DNA of 6,665 bases. Source: Clostridia bacterium. Lineage in GTDB: Bacteria; Bacillota_A; Clostridia; Oscillospirales; CAG-272. How positions within the stretch are numbered: the first letter of the stretch is position 1; each line of letters opens with the position of its first letter. Under the pieces are notes generated by a model. The model did not search any database. It had not been told where the DNA came from and was given only the letters and a program-made list of their open reading frames with translations. A program made the translations under genes and the position numbers. This document shows positions 1-5,889 of this stretch, piece by piece. The stretch lies in assembly GCA_017935805.1 (NCBI GenBank), contig JAGBGV010000133.1, positions 1 to 6,665 of the forward strand. Reading direction: 5' to 3'.

Positions 1-1170
1 AGCAGTCCAACGATAGCGGAGTGCAAGGGAGTCGAAAATGCAGCGAACGATCTCGCCTACGTTTTCGGGAACGTGCTGACCTGTCTTCTTGCAGTATTCG
101 CAGATACGTCCGGGCATGTTGCCTGCTGTAGCGAAGAGCTGATCATCGGGATTTATGAAGCACTGCAGGGGCTTGGATTCAAGTGCCATGTTTGAAAGAT
201 CGTCGAAGGAGTATGTCTTACCCTCTCTCTTCCACTGACGGCGGGATTCCTGTTCAAGCCACAGGCCCATGATATTGCGGAGTACACGGATAGTACCGCC
301 TGCCCCGCCCTCGTTTGTAAAGTCGTACTTCTCTGACAGAGGTGTAAGAGTAGGTTCCTTCGTTTCTGTACCCATAAGGGACCATGTACCGCTGGATATG
401 TAAAGGAAATCCTCACACTGTGCGGGAACGGAAAGCACCGCGCTTGCTGTGTCGTGGGATGCAACCTTAATTACGTCCGCACCTGTGAAGCCTGTCTCCT
501 CTTCAATGGAGGGGAGCAGCTTGCCCATGTTGTAGCCGGGCTGTACGAGCTCGCAGAACAGTCTGTCAGGAATACCGAACTTTGCGATAATGTCGCGTGC
601 GTAATCTCTTTCTCTTGCGTCAAGAAGCGCACCTGTGGAGGCGATAGTATATTCACTCGCCTTCTGACCTGTAAGCATATATCCGAGAAGGTCAGGCATA
701 TGGAGCATGCTTTCTGCATTTTCAACGATCCAGGGACGGTCTCTCAGGTCTGCCGCCATCTGGAAAATCGTGTTGAAATTCATAGACTGGATACCTGTTT
801 TGCCGTAAAGTTCGCTCTTTGTAACGAACTTACCGAAAACGTAGTCCTGAATGCCTTCTGTTCTTGTATCTCTGTAGTGATAGGGGTTGGAGAGCAGTGT
901 GCCTGTCTTGTCAAGATAACCGTAGTCAACGCCCCATGTGTCGATACCGATAGTATCAATACCGCCTGCGTGAGAAGCCTTCAGAATAGCGGTCTTGATC
1001 TCAAACAGCAAACGGAGAGTATCCCAGAAGAATCCTCCTGGCATCATAACAGTATCATTGGAGAAGCGGTGGATCTCGTCAAGAGTGATCTTTTCGCCGT
1101 TCCAGCTACCGATAATTCCTCTGCCGCTGGATGCACCAAGGTCGATGGCAAGCATTTTTTTAGCGCTCAT
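1..1170 (-). CDS. rhaB: Rhamnulokinase, FGGY carbohydrate kinase family (partial, C-terminus off the left edge)
   Basis: Cytoplasmic kinase that uses ATP to phosphorylate L-rhamnulose to L-rhamnulose 1-phosphate, the second step of L-rhamnose catabolism. Reading leftward from the ATG at 1170-1168 gives 390 codons with no stop before the window edge. The family is about 470-490 residues, so roughly 80-100 C-terminal residues are missing. Visible FGGY features: N-terminal phosphate-binding segment AIDLGASSGR (residues 8-17); IGIDTWGVDYG (74-84), characteristic of rhamnulokinases; NPYHYRDTRT (95-104); SHDTASA (238-244), whose Asp240 is the expected catalytic base; YISSGTWSLMG (257-267) at the nucleotide domain; NIMGLWLEQE (299-308); and FINPDD (338-343). 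The start is fixed by AAGGAG at 1185-1180, nine nt upstream; Met6 is a less likely start. The other L-rhamnose genes are probably further left in the same operon (inference). The partial length does not weaken the identification. Confidence 0.95.
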   Translation of the reverse strand, partial: MSAKKMLAIDLGASSGRGIIGSWNGEKITLDEIHRFSNDTVMMPGGFFWDTLRLLFEIKTAILKASHAGGIDTIGIDTWGVDYGYLDKTGTLLSNPYHYRDTRTEGIQDYVFGKFVTKSELYGKTGIQSMNFNTIFQMAADLRDRPWIVENAESMLHMPDLLGYMLTGQKASEYTIASTGALLDARERDYARDIIAKFGIPDRLFCELVQPGYNMGKLLPSIEEETGFTGADVIKVASHDTASAVLSVPAQCEDFLYISSGTWSLMGTETKEPTLTPLSEKYDFTNEGGAGGTIRVLRNIMGLWLEQESRRQWKREGKTYSFDDLSNMALESKPLQCFINPDDQLFATAGNMPGRICEYCKKTGQHVPENVGEIVRCIFDSLALRYRWTA

Positions 1171-1217
1171 GTTACAGGTCTCCTTTATGTTTCTTAATTA
1201 TTAATTCTTATTGTCAA

Positions 1218-1240
1218 TGTGACCGCAAAAGCCGATCACA
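1218..1240 (-). promoter_or_regulatory. Inverted repeat in the rhaB leader (operator or leader hairpin)
   Basis: Arms TGTGACCG (1218-1225) and CGATCACA (1233-1240) are complementary at seven of eight positions, and the eighth would be a G-U pair in the minus-strand RNA. The loop is 7 nt. It lies just downstream of the predicted rhaB start site, where a repressor site or a leader hairpin would be expected. No T-run follows, so it is not a terminator. The TGTGA/TCACA half-sites resemble CRP half-sites, but the 13-nt spacing is wrong for CRP. Confidence 0.4.
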
Positions 1241-1254
1241 ATAATTCAAATTAC

Positions 1255-1283
1255 ATTATACCATTATTCGCGTGTTTTTGCAA
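1255..1283 (-). promoter_or_regulatory. Sigma-A-type promoter for rhaB
   Basis: On the minus strand a perfect -10 box TATAAT (1260-1255) lies 17 nt from a -35 box TTGCAA (1283-1278), which matches four of six consensus positions. The rhaB start codon is 84 nt beyond the -10 box, so the transcript would have a leader of about 75-80 nt. The -35 box begins only 24 nt after the mutS2 stop codon. The weak -35 and strong -10 would suit a promoter that needs an activator, as rhamnose genes often do, but that is inference. The transcription start is not known. Confidence 0.65.
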
Positions 1284-1306
1284 TAGATAGGGTGAAAAAT
1301 CTGCCG

Positions 1307-3682
1307 TTACATCTCAAGAACGGTAACGCCGTAGTCTCCTTCCCCGTATGCACCGGCGCGGAAGGACTTGACTCTCTTGTCAGCCTTGAATTTCTGCCAA
1401 AGAGACGCACGGAGAGCACCTGTTCCCTTTCCGTGGATAACGGTGGCAGAGTGTACACCTGCAATGATGGCGCTGTCGATATATCCGTCAACTACCACCC
1501 ATGCTTCCTCACCTGTCATGCCGCGCACGTCACATTCCAACTTAAAGCTCTTTGTAACCGCCGCCTTGAACTGGGACTGTATCTTGGCTTTGTTCGCTTT
1601 GTCAGCAGATTCAGCATCCTCGATGAGCTTCAGATCCTTGACGTTTACTCGCATCTTAACAGCACCCATCAAAACGTTTACATTGCCGTTCTTGTCGGGA
1701 TTTTCAACAAGCGTACCCTTTGTACCGAGGTTGCGGTGCTGTATCACGTCGCCCTTTTTCAGTTCACGGGGCAGTACATAATCGTCTTCCCTATCCGCTC
1801 CCATAACGGGATTCATTCTGTCGTCATACTCGCGGACTCTCTGTCGGACATTCTTCTTGGCATCGGCAATATATTCACCGGATCTTTCTGAATCCTTCTG
1901 CTTTTTAGCCTTTTCAAGCTCTGTTATAACATAATCACTTGTAGCTCTTGCACCGTCAAGCAGTTCCTGTGCTTTTTTGCGCATCTTATCTGCTTCTTTT
2001 TCTGCATTTGCAAGGCGCTTTTTCAACTCTGCTTCGGAGTTTTTGCGGTATTCTTCAAATTCTCTGCGGGAACGTTCTGCAGCGTTTTTTTCTTTATCAA
2101 GCTGTATTCTTGTTGCTTCGAGCTTTTCTATAACTGCCTCAAAATTCCGTGAGCCTGTATCAACGAATCTCGATGCACGCTTAACAATATCCTCGGGAAG
2201 TCCAAGCTTTTCGGAAATCGCAAATGCATTGGATTTACCGGGTGTGCCGATTAGGAGCTTGTAAGTGGGACGAAGTGTGTTTACGTCAAATTCACAGGAT
2301 GCGTTGACAACACCTTCTGTTTCAATGGCATACGCCTTCAGCTCCGCATAGTGAGTGGTCGCTGCGCAAAGGATTCCGTTTATCCGAGTTTCCTCAAGTA
2401 TTGCCATGGCAAGCGCTGCACCTTCAACGGGGTCAGTACCCGAGCCAAGCTCATCAAACAACACAAGGGAATTTTCCGTCATGCTGTTTATTATTGAAAC
2501 GATACCCTTCATATGAGAGGAGAAGGTGGAGAGAGACTGTTCAATGCTCTGCTCGTCTCCTATATCGGAGAAGATCTCGTCAAACACACCCACAACGGAC
2601 GTATCCTCTGCGGGAATATGAAGTCCTGCCTGTGTCATGAGGGCAAACAGTCCGATCGTTTTCAGCGTTACAGTCTTACCACCGGTGTTCGGTCCTGTGA
2701 TAACGAGCATTTTGTAGTCTCTGCCGAGGGTAACAGTTATCGGAACCACAGTTTTTTTATCAAGTAACGGATGACGTGCGCGGTAAAGCTCGATTACCTT
2801 CTTGTCGGATATCTTCGGGGCGGTCGCGTCCATTTTATATGACAGATCCGCGCAAGCGAAGATAAATGCAAGCTCTGTTATGTTGAGGTAGTCAAGCTCG
2901 ATGGAACGGGCAGACACAGCAACTCCTGCCGACAGATCACGCAGAATACGCTCGATCTCGTGAGCCTCCTTGCTCTCCAGTTCACGAAGCTCGTTATTTG
3001 CTTCAACCACTGCCATGGGCTCAATAAAGAGTGTCGCGCCAGACTGGGATGTGTCGTGAATTAGCCCCTTTACCTCATTTCTGTACTCCGCCTTAACGGG
3101 GATAACAAATCTTCCCCCACGGGTGGTTACGATATTTTCCTGAAGATATTTCGACTGACAGGATACGTACTTCTGAATAATATCCTTGATCTTATTGTCA
3201 GTCGCACGTTTTTTGCGTCTGATATTTGCAAGCTCCGGACTAGCCTCGTCAGCCACAAAATCCTCCGCAATAATTGAGCGGGTGATCTTTTCCTCAAGAT
3301 GTCTGTTGGGGGTAAGTCTCTCAAATATCTCTGCAAGAGTCGTGTCTGGAGTCTTGTCGCTTTTTATATAGTCAAGCAGAGTTCTCGATGTGCGAAGTAC
3401 CGCTGCACAGTCAAGAAGCTCGCGAAGAGACAAGACAGCGTCCTTTTCTGCTCTTTCAAGACTTGCTCGGATGTCCTTAACCTTGCCGAACGAGGGTTGT
3501 CCCTTCATTCCCACAAGAGTCTTTGCATCCGTTGTTCTCTGCTGCATCAGCCGTACCTTTTCTATATCCGATGACGGCTTCAGTCGCAAAGCAAGCTCTG
3601 CCGCGCCTTCAGTCTGTGCAATGTCGGCAAGCTCGGCAAGGATCTTATCAAATTCAAGTGTATATAATGCTTTACTGTTCAT
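1307..3682 (-). CDS. mutS2: MutS2: MutS-family ATPase with C-terminal Smr domain
   Basis: Complete 791-residue protein, close to the usual MutS2 length of about 780-800. It has no mismatch-recognition domain. Known roles of the family are limiting homologous recombination in some bacteria and, in Bacillus subtilis, splitting collided ribosomes as a quality-control factor. Domains: MutS core and clamp helices (about 1-300); ATPase with Walker A GPNTGGKT (330-337), signature segment STFSSHM (385-391), Walker B LVLFDELGSGTDP (406-418, Asp410 and Glu411), and TTHY (442-445); a charged coiled coil (about 510-600); a KOW-like segment with GDVIQHRNLGTKG (644-656); and the Smr domain from about 713, with CDVRG (717-721) in place of the usual LDLRG/LDLHG, and HGKGTGALR (750-758). 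No key residue is missing. The start is supported by the family-typical LEFDKILAELA (9-19) and by AGAGG at 3692-3688, five nt upstream. It is divergent from the XRE gene, and rhaB follows on the same strand. Confidence 0.97.
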   Translation of the reverse strand: MNSKALYTLEFDKILAELADIAQTEGAAELALRLKPSSDIEKVRLMQQRTTDAKTLVGMKGQPSFGKVKDIRASLERAEKDAVLSLRELLDCAAVLRTSRTLLDYIKSDKTPDTTLAEIFERLTPNRHLEEKITRSIIAEDFVADEASPELANIRRKKRATDNKIKDIIQKYVSCQSKYLQENIVTTRGGRFVIPVKAEYRNEVKGLIHDTSQSGATLFIEPMAVVEANNELRELESKEAHEIERILRDLSAGVAVSARSIELDYLNITELAFIFACADLSYKMDATAPKISDKKVIELYRARHPLLDKKTVVPITVTLGRDYKMLVITGPNTGGKTVTLKTIGLFALMTQAGLHIPAEDTSVVGVFDEIFSDIGDEQSIEQSLSTFSSHMKGIVSIINSMTENSLVLFDELGSGTDPVEGAALAMAILEETRINGILCAATTHYAELKAYAIETEGVVNASCEFDVNTLRPTYKLLIGTPGKSNAFAISEKLGLPEDIVKRASRFVDTGSRNFEAVIEKLEATRIQLDKEKNAAERSRREFEEYRKNSEAELKKRLANAEKEADKMRKKAQELLDGARATSDYVITELEKAKKQKDSERSGEYIADAKKNVRQRVREYDDRMNPVMGADREDDYVLPRELKKGDVIQHRNLGTKGTLVENPDKNGNVNVLMGAVKMRVNVKDLKLIEDAESADKANKAKIQSQFKAAVTKSFKLECDVRGMTGEEAWVVVDGYIDSAIIAGVHSATVIHGKGTGALRASLWQKFKADKRVKSFRAGAYGEGDYGVTVLEM

Positions 3683-3696
3683 TTTTACCTCTGTTC

Positions 3697-3735
3697 ACTC
3701 ACGTCGCGCAGGAAAAATTCACTTGGCGCGTGAGT
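3697..3735. repeat. Inverted repeat in the mutS2 leader/promoter
   Basis: ACTCACG (3697-3703) and CGTGAGT (3729-3735) are exact reverse complements separated by 25 nt, and GCGC occurs just inside both arms. The element spans the candidate mutS2 -10 region and sits right next to its -35 box. It could be a regulator site or a leader structure. The long spacer argues against a simple terminator, and nothing shows that it is functional. Confidence 0.35.
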
Positions 3736-3744
3736 TTATGTCAA
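3716..3744 (-). promoter_or_regulatory. Candidate mutS2 promoter (consensus -35, poor -10)
   Basis: A perfect TTGACA lies on the minus strand at 3744-3739. Seventeen nt further on is TGAATT (3721-3716), which matches the -10 consensus at only three of six positions. Both boxes precede the mutS2 start codon by a sensible distance (34 nt from the -10 box). The -10 assignment is uncertain. A promoter with this architecture would need help or be weak. Confidence 0.4.
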
Positions 3745-3755
3745 GAAATAAGTTA

Positions 3756-3784
3756 TTGATTTATTATTTAGCGCGTGGTATCCT
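3756..3784 (+). promoter_or_regulatory. Candidate promoter for the XRE regulator gene
   Basis: TTGATT (3756-3761) and TATCCT (3779-3784) are separated by 17 nt, and each matches its consensus box at four of six positions. An overlapping alternative -10 is TATAAA (3784-3789), but its -35 is poorer. The start codon is 50 nt past the first -10 box. The -35 box lies only 11 nt from the divergent TTGACA of mutS2, so two polymerases could hardly occupy both promoters at once. Confidence 0.4.
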
Positions 3785-3791
3785 ATAAACA

Positions 3792-3807
3792 GAAACAGCG
3801 CTGATTC
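3792..3807. promoter_or_regulatory. Candidate operator palindrome upstream of the XRE gene
   Basis: GAAACAGCGCTGATTC has a perfect 8-bp core, CAGCGCTG (3796-3803), and matching GAA/TTC outer arms, with only one mismatched pair (A/A). It begins 7 nt after the predicted -10 box, where binding would block the regulator gene's own transcription. XRE-family proteins commonly bind short palindromes in their own promoters, so autoregulation is a reasonable inference. No second copy was seen elsewhere in the window. Confidence 0.4.
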
Positions 3808-3834
3808 ACATTTTTATGAAACGAGGAACTACTA

Positions 3835-5007
3835 ATGTTACCGATTGCTGAAATTATACGAAACAAGCGACGAGAGAAGAATGTCACGCAGGATGAGCTT
3901 GCGCAGGCTCTTGGCGTTACATTTCAGTCCGTCAGCCGATGGGAAACCGGCGTTGCCTACCCCGACATTGAGCTTCTCCCAAGTATTGCCCTGTTTTTTG
4001 GAATAACAACCGACGAGCTGTTTGGCGCTAACGAGGAAGCAAGACGGGCGGAACGAGAGAAGTATTTTGAAATTCTAAAAACTTCCGAAGATTCAAAATT
4101 GCTGTTTGAAATTGCCACTAAAGCTTGGGCAGAATTTCCGAATGAGTATTTCTTTGCACTTATGATATGCAAACAGTTGGTTTATGGAAATGTGCTGCCA
4201 CGCGAAGAAGCCCTTCCACTATTTCGTAAGTTGTGCGAAAAAATGCTGAACGAAAACACGGACCTATACTATCGCACCAGAGCCATACAACTTATATTTT
4301 TGTATGAAGATGATGATGCACTTCACGAAAACTGGTATAAGTATGTCAGCGGATTCCAGACACCATCTCAACTTATGGAAAGAAGATACAACTATCGCAA
4401 TGAAATCTATAATGTAAACCGCCAGAAACAGCGGAATTTGTTGTTCAATCTTGGCTACTCATTCCGTTGTGACTTCAGAAAGCGCCAACATACAGACTCT
4501 GATGATATGATGACATTATTCGATCCACACTCAACCATTGACGGTCAAAAAGTTATACTGAACATAATTGACGTGTTGAGAGATCCTGCAGTAGAGGTTG
4601 ATGCATGGATTGCACACCGTGCATTTGCATATCTTCGTCTATCAAGCGCTTATTTTTTGACTGGTCAAAAAGATGATGGATACACAGCGCTTGAAAAATC
4701 AATTTCATTGTATGAAACAATGTTTCGACTTCCGCCGGATCTTCAATTATCCTATAACTCTCCTGTGCTCGACCTTTGGACAGTATCTCGATTAACAAAT
4801 TTTGATCCCGACGATGTTCAGGATGAGCTTTGTCTGAAAATCAGGTACAGAGAAACTTTTGAGTGTATCGAAAACTGGTTCAACGACGTTCGTGGCGAAG
4901 AACAGTTCAAGTCATACATTACTCGTATCAAAAAATACAAGCCCGATGGGTACGACGAATACCTTAAAGACTACTCCTCAAAAGACCTGCCTAATAAAGT
5001 CAAATAA
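3835..5007 (+). CDS. XRE-family helix-turn-helix regulator with long TPR-like C-terminal region
   Basis: Complete 390-residue predicted cytoplasmic DNA-binding protein; its target and signal are unknown. Residues 4-62 form a typical Cro/C1-type HTH: IAEIIRNKRREKNVTQDELA leads into LGVTFQSVSRWETG (26-39, the turn and recognition helix), then YPDIELLPSIALFFGITTDELF (42-63). A charged linker follows (about 64-85), then an all-helical region to the end. Residues about 260-296, including SAYFLTGQKDDGYTALEKSISLYE (271-294), look like a TPR repeat, so the C-terminus may bind a peptide or protein partner. There is no membrane segment, enzyme motif or signal peptide. The start has AGGA at 3824-3827, seven nt upstream. 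The gene runs against its neighbours and looks somewhat AT-richer (22 of 60 G+C at 4621-4680, against 33 of 60 at 5221-5280 in recO, by hand count; other stretches differ less). It may have been acquired by transfer, but that is inference. Confidence 0.9.
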   Translation: MLPIAEIIRNKRREKNVTQDELAQALGVTFQSVSRWETGVAYPDIELLPSIALFFGITTDELFGANEEARRAEREKYFEILKTSEDSKLLFEIATKAWAEFPNEYFFALMICKQLVYGNVLPREEALPLFRKLCEKMLNENTDLYYRTRAIQLIFLYEDDDALHENWYKYVSGFQTPSQLMERRYNYRNEIYNVNRQKQRNLLFNLGYSFRCDFRKRQHTDSDDMMTLFDPHSTIDGQKVILNIIDVLRDPAVEVDAWIAHRAFAYLRLSSAYFLTGQKDDGYTALEKSISLYETMFRLPPDLQLSYNSPVLDLWTVSRLTNFDPDDVQDELCLKIRYRETFECIENWFNDVRGEEQFKSYITRIKKYKPDGYDEYLKDYSSKDLPNKVK

Positions 5008-5010
5008 ATA

Positions 5011-5060
5011 CGTACGGGCAAACTTTGTTCGTCAGCGGGAGATCACAGATCTCCCCTACG
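5011..5060. repeat. Short palindromic repeat element (REP/MITE-like)
   Basis: A roughly 50-bp unit fills most of the gap between the convergent XRE and recO genes. Its ends, CGTACGGG (5011-5018) and CCCCTACG (5053-5060), are inverted copies with one mismatch. Inside is a perfect 8-bp hairpin, GGGAGATC-ACA-GATCTCCC (5037-5055). A degenerate hairpin (GGGCAAAC, TTT, GTTCGTC) lies between 5016 and 5033. This arrangement looks like the small non-coding repeats scattered between genes in many Clostridia. Only one copy is in the window, so its repetitive nature is inferred from structure. Confidence 0.5.
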
Positions 5061-5066
5061 TTTTTT
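5037..5066 (+). terminator. Possible rho-independent terminator of the XRE gene
   Basis: The 8-bp hairpin GGGAGATC/GATCTCCC with a 3-nt loop ends at 5055, 48 nt past the XRE stop codon. Six T residues follow at 5061-5066 on the plus strand. Five bases separate stem and T-run, which is more than in an ideal terminator. On the minus strand the same hairpin has no T-run, so it would not end recO transcription. It overlaps the REP/MITE-like unit. Confidence 0.5.
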
Positions 5067-5089
5067 AGCGCTTGTTTGTTGGGTCTTTT

Positions 5090-5875
5090 TTACGTTTTTA
5101 TCTTTTTGTAGTATTCAAGTGAGGAGAATCCGTGCTCGAGATGGTTAAGAAGATATCTTTCGCACACCACTGCAAACAGCGAAAGTTCCGTTTTGTCAAG
5201 TGTGAAAGACAGAAAACGCTTCAAAGACGCCGTCTCGATATAACGCAGTGCCGCGAGAACAGACGGGGATACACGGATCATTATCTTCGCGCCCTCGTCC
5301 ATTAAGTATTCCGGGTCACTTTCAACGAGTGTTCTGCACTTTTTGCACAGCATTCTGCCGTTCATAACGTCAATGGTGGAGTCCTCGTTCAGCTCGCGTC
5401 CGCATTTTCCGCAGCCGGAAAGATCGGGCATAAATCCCTCCTGCACAGCCGCACGGAACTCAAAGGCACCCTTGATCTGCTCCAGCGGCAGCTTGTCCAT
5501 GTTAGCAATTGCGTAAAGAGTGTTGAGAATAAGCTGTAAGAGCTCGGGATCCTCAACCGACTCGGGCGCAAGATCACACGCCACATCGCACACATAGTTG
5601 GCAAGCGCCAGCTTTTCGAAATCATATCGAATATTCATGAAGTTCTCGATATAAAACGCATCGCGGATGTAGTAGAAGTTGCCTTTTTTGCGAAGCAGGA
5701 ACGTGCTGTATGAGAAAAGCTGAGTGGATGCGGCGTACTTATTTCGCAGACTTGATACGCCCTTACCGTTTATGGTGATCCGTCCAAGCTGTGAGGTGAG
5801 TAAGGTTATGACCTTGTCCGCCTCTCCTGTTTTCGTCTCGCGAATGACAAGACCGTCAACTTCGATGTCTTCCAT
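5090..5875 (-). CDS. recO: DNA repair protein RecO
   Basis: Complete 261-residue protein, a normal length for RecO. RecO works in the RecFOR pathway: it binds single-stranded DNA and SSB, helps RecR load RecA at gaps, and can anneal complementary strands. The N-terminal OB-fold region starts with DGLVIRETKTGEADKVITLL (7-26), where the GEADK patch corresponds to the family's start segment, and continues to about residue 80. A helical domain follows. A four-cysteine zinc-binding motif is intact: CGKC (155-158) and CKKC (177-180). The start is fixed by GGAG seven nt upstream and by the tight fit to era: only 14 nt lie between the era stop and this ATG, so the two are very probably one transcript. 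It converges with the XRE gene across 82 nt. No T-run hairpin for this strand was seen downstream. Confidence 0.95.
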   Translation of the reverse strand: MEDIEVDGLVIRETKTGEADKVITLLTSQLGRITINGKGVSSLRNKYAASTQLFSYSTFLLRKKGNFYYIRDAFYIENFMNIRYDFEKLALANYVCDVACDLAPESVEDPELLQLILNTLYAIANMDKLPLEQIKGAFEFRAAVQEGFMPDLSGCGKCGRELNEDSTIDVMNGRMLCKKCRTLVESDPEYLMDEGAKIMIRVSPSVLAALRYIETASLKRFLSFTLDKTELSLFAVVCERYLLNHLEHGFSSLEYYKKIKT

Positions 5876-5882
5876 CTGTTAT

Positions 5883-5886
5883 CTCC
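5883..5886 (-). promoter_or_regulatory. Ribosome binding site of recO in the era-recO gap
   Basis: GGAG on the minus strand (5886-5883) lies seven nt before the recO ATG and within the 14-nt gap after the era stop codon. It supports the chosen recO start and leaves no room for a separate promoter, which points to co-transcription with era. Confidence 0.7.
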
Positions 5887-5889
5887 GAT

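Noticed and set aside
454..1197. A 247-codon plus-strand open frame opposite rhaB
   Set aside because: It is the exact antisense of the rhaB reading frame, is Cys-rich with no recognisable domain, and has no convincing ribosome binding site. The minus-strand frame is a clear rhamnulokinase.
1216..1242. CRP or CcpA (cre) site upstream of rhaB
   Set aside because: TGTGA and TCACA are present but 13 nt apart rather than six, and the match to the cre consensus is only partial. It is kept only as an unassigned inverted repeat.
1295..1328. Stem CGTTAC/GTAACG at the mutS2 stop codon, followed by five T residues on the minus strand
   Set aside because: The stem is only 6 bp with a 12-nt loop, overlaps the coding end, and is five nt from a short T-run. 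It is too weak to call a terminator.
1292..1891. A 199-codon plus-strand open frame opposite the 3' end of mutS2
   Set aside because: It is a shadow of the mutS2 coding strand, with no family resemblance. MutS2 motifs on the minus strand fully explain the region.
3835..5007. XRE gene as the antitoxin or control gene of a toxin-antitoxin or phage module
   Set aside because: No partner toxin, integrase or phage gene is adjacent. Both neighbours are housekeeping genes, and the 390-residue length is far beyond typical antitoxins.
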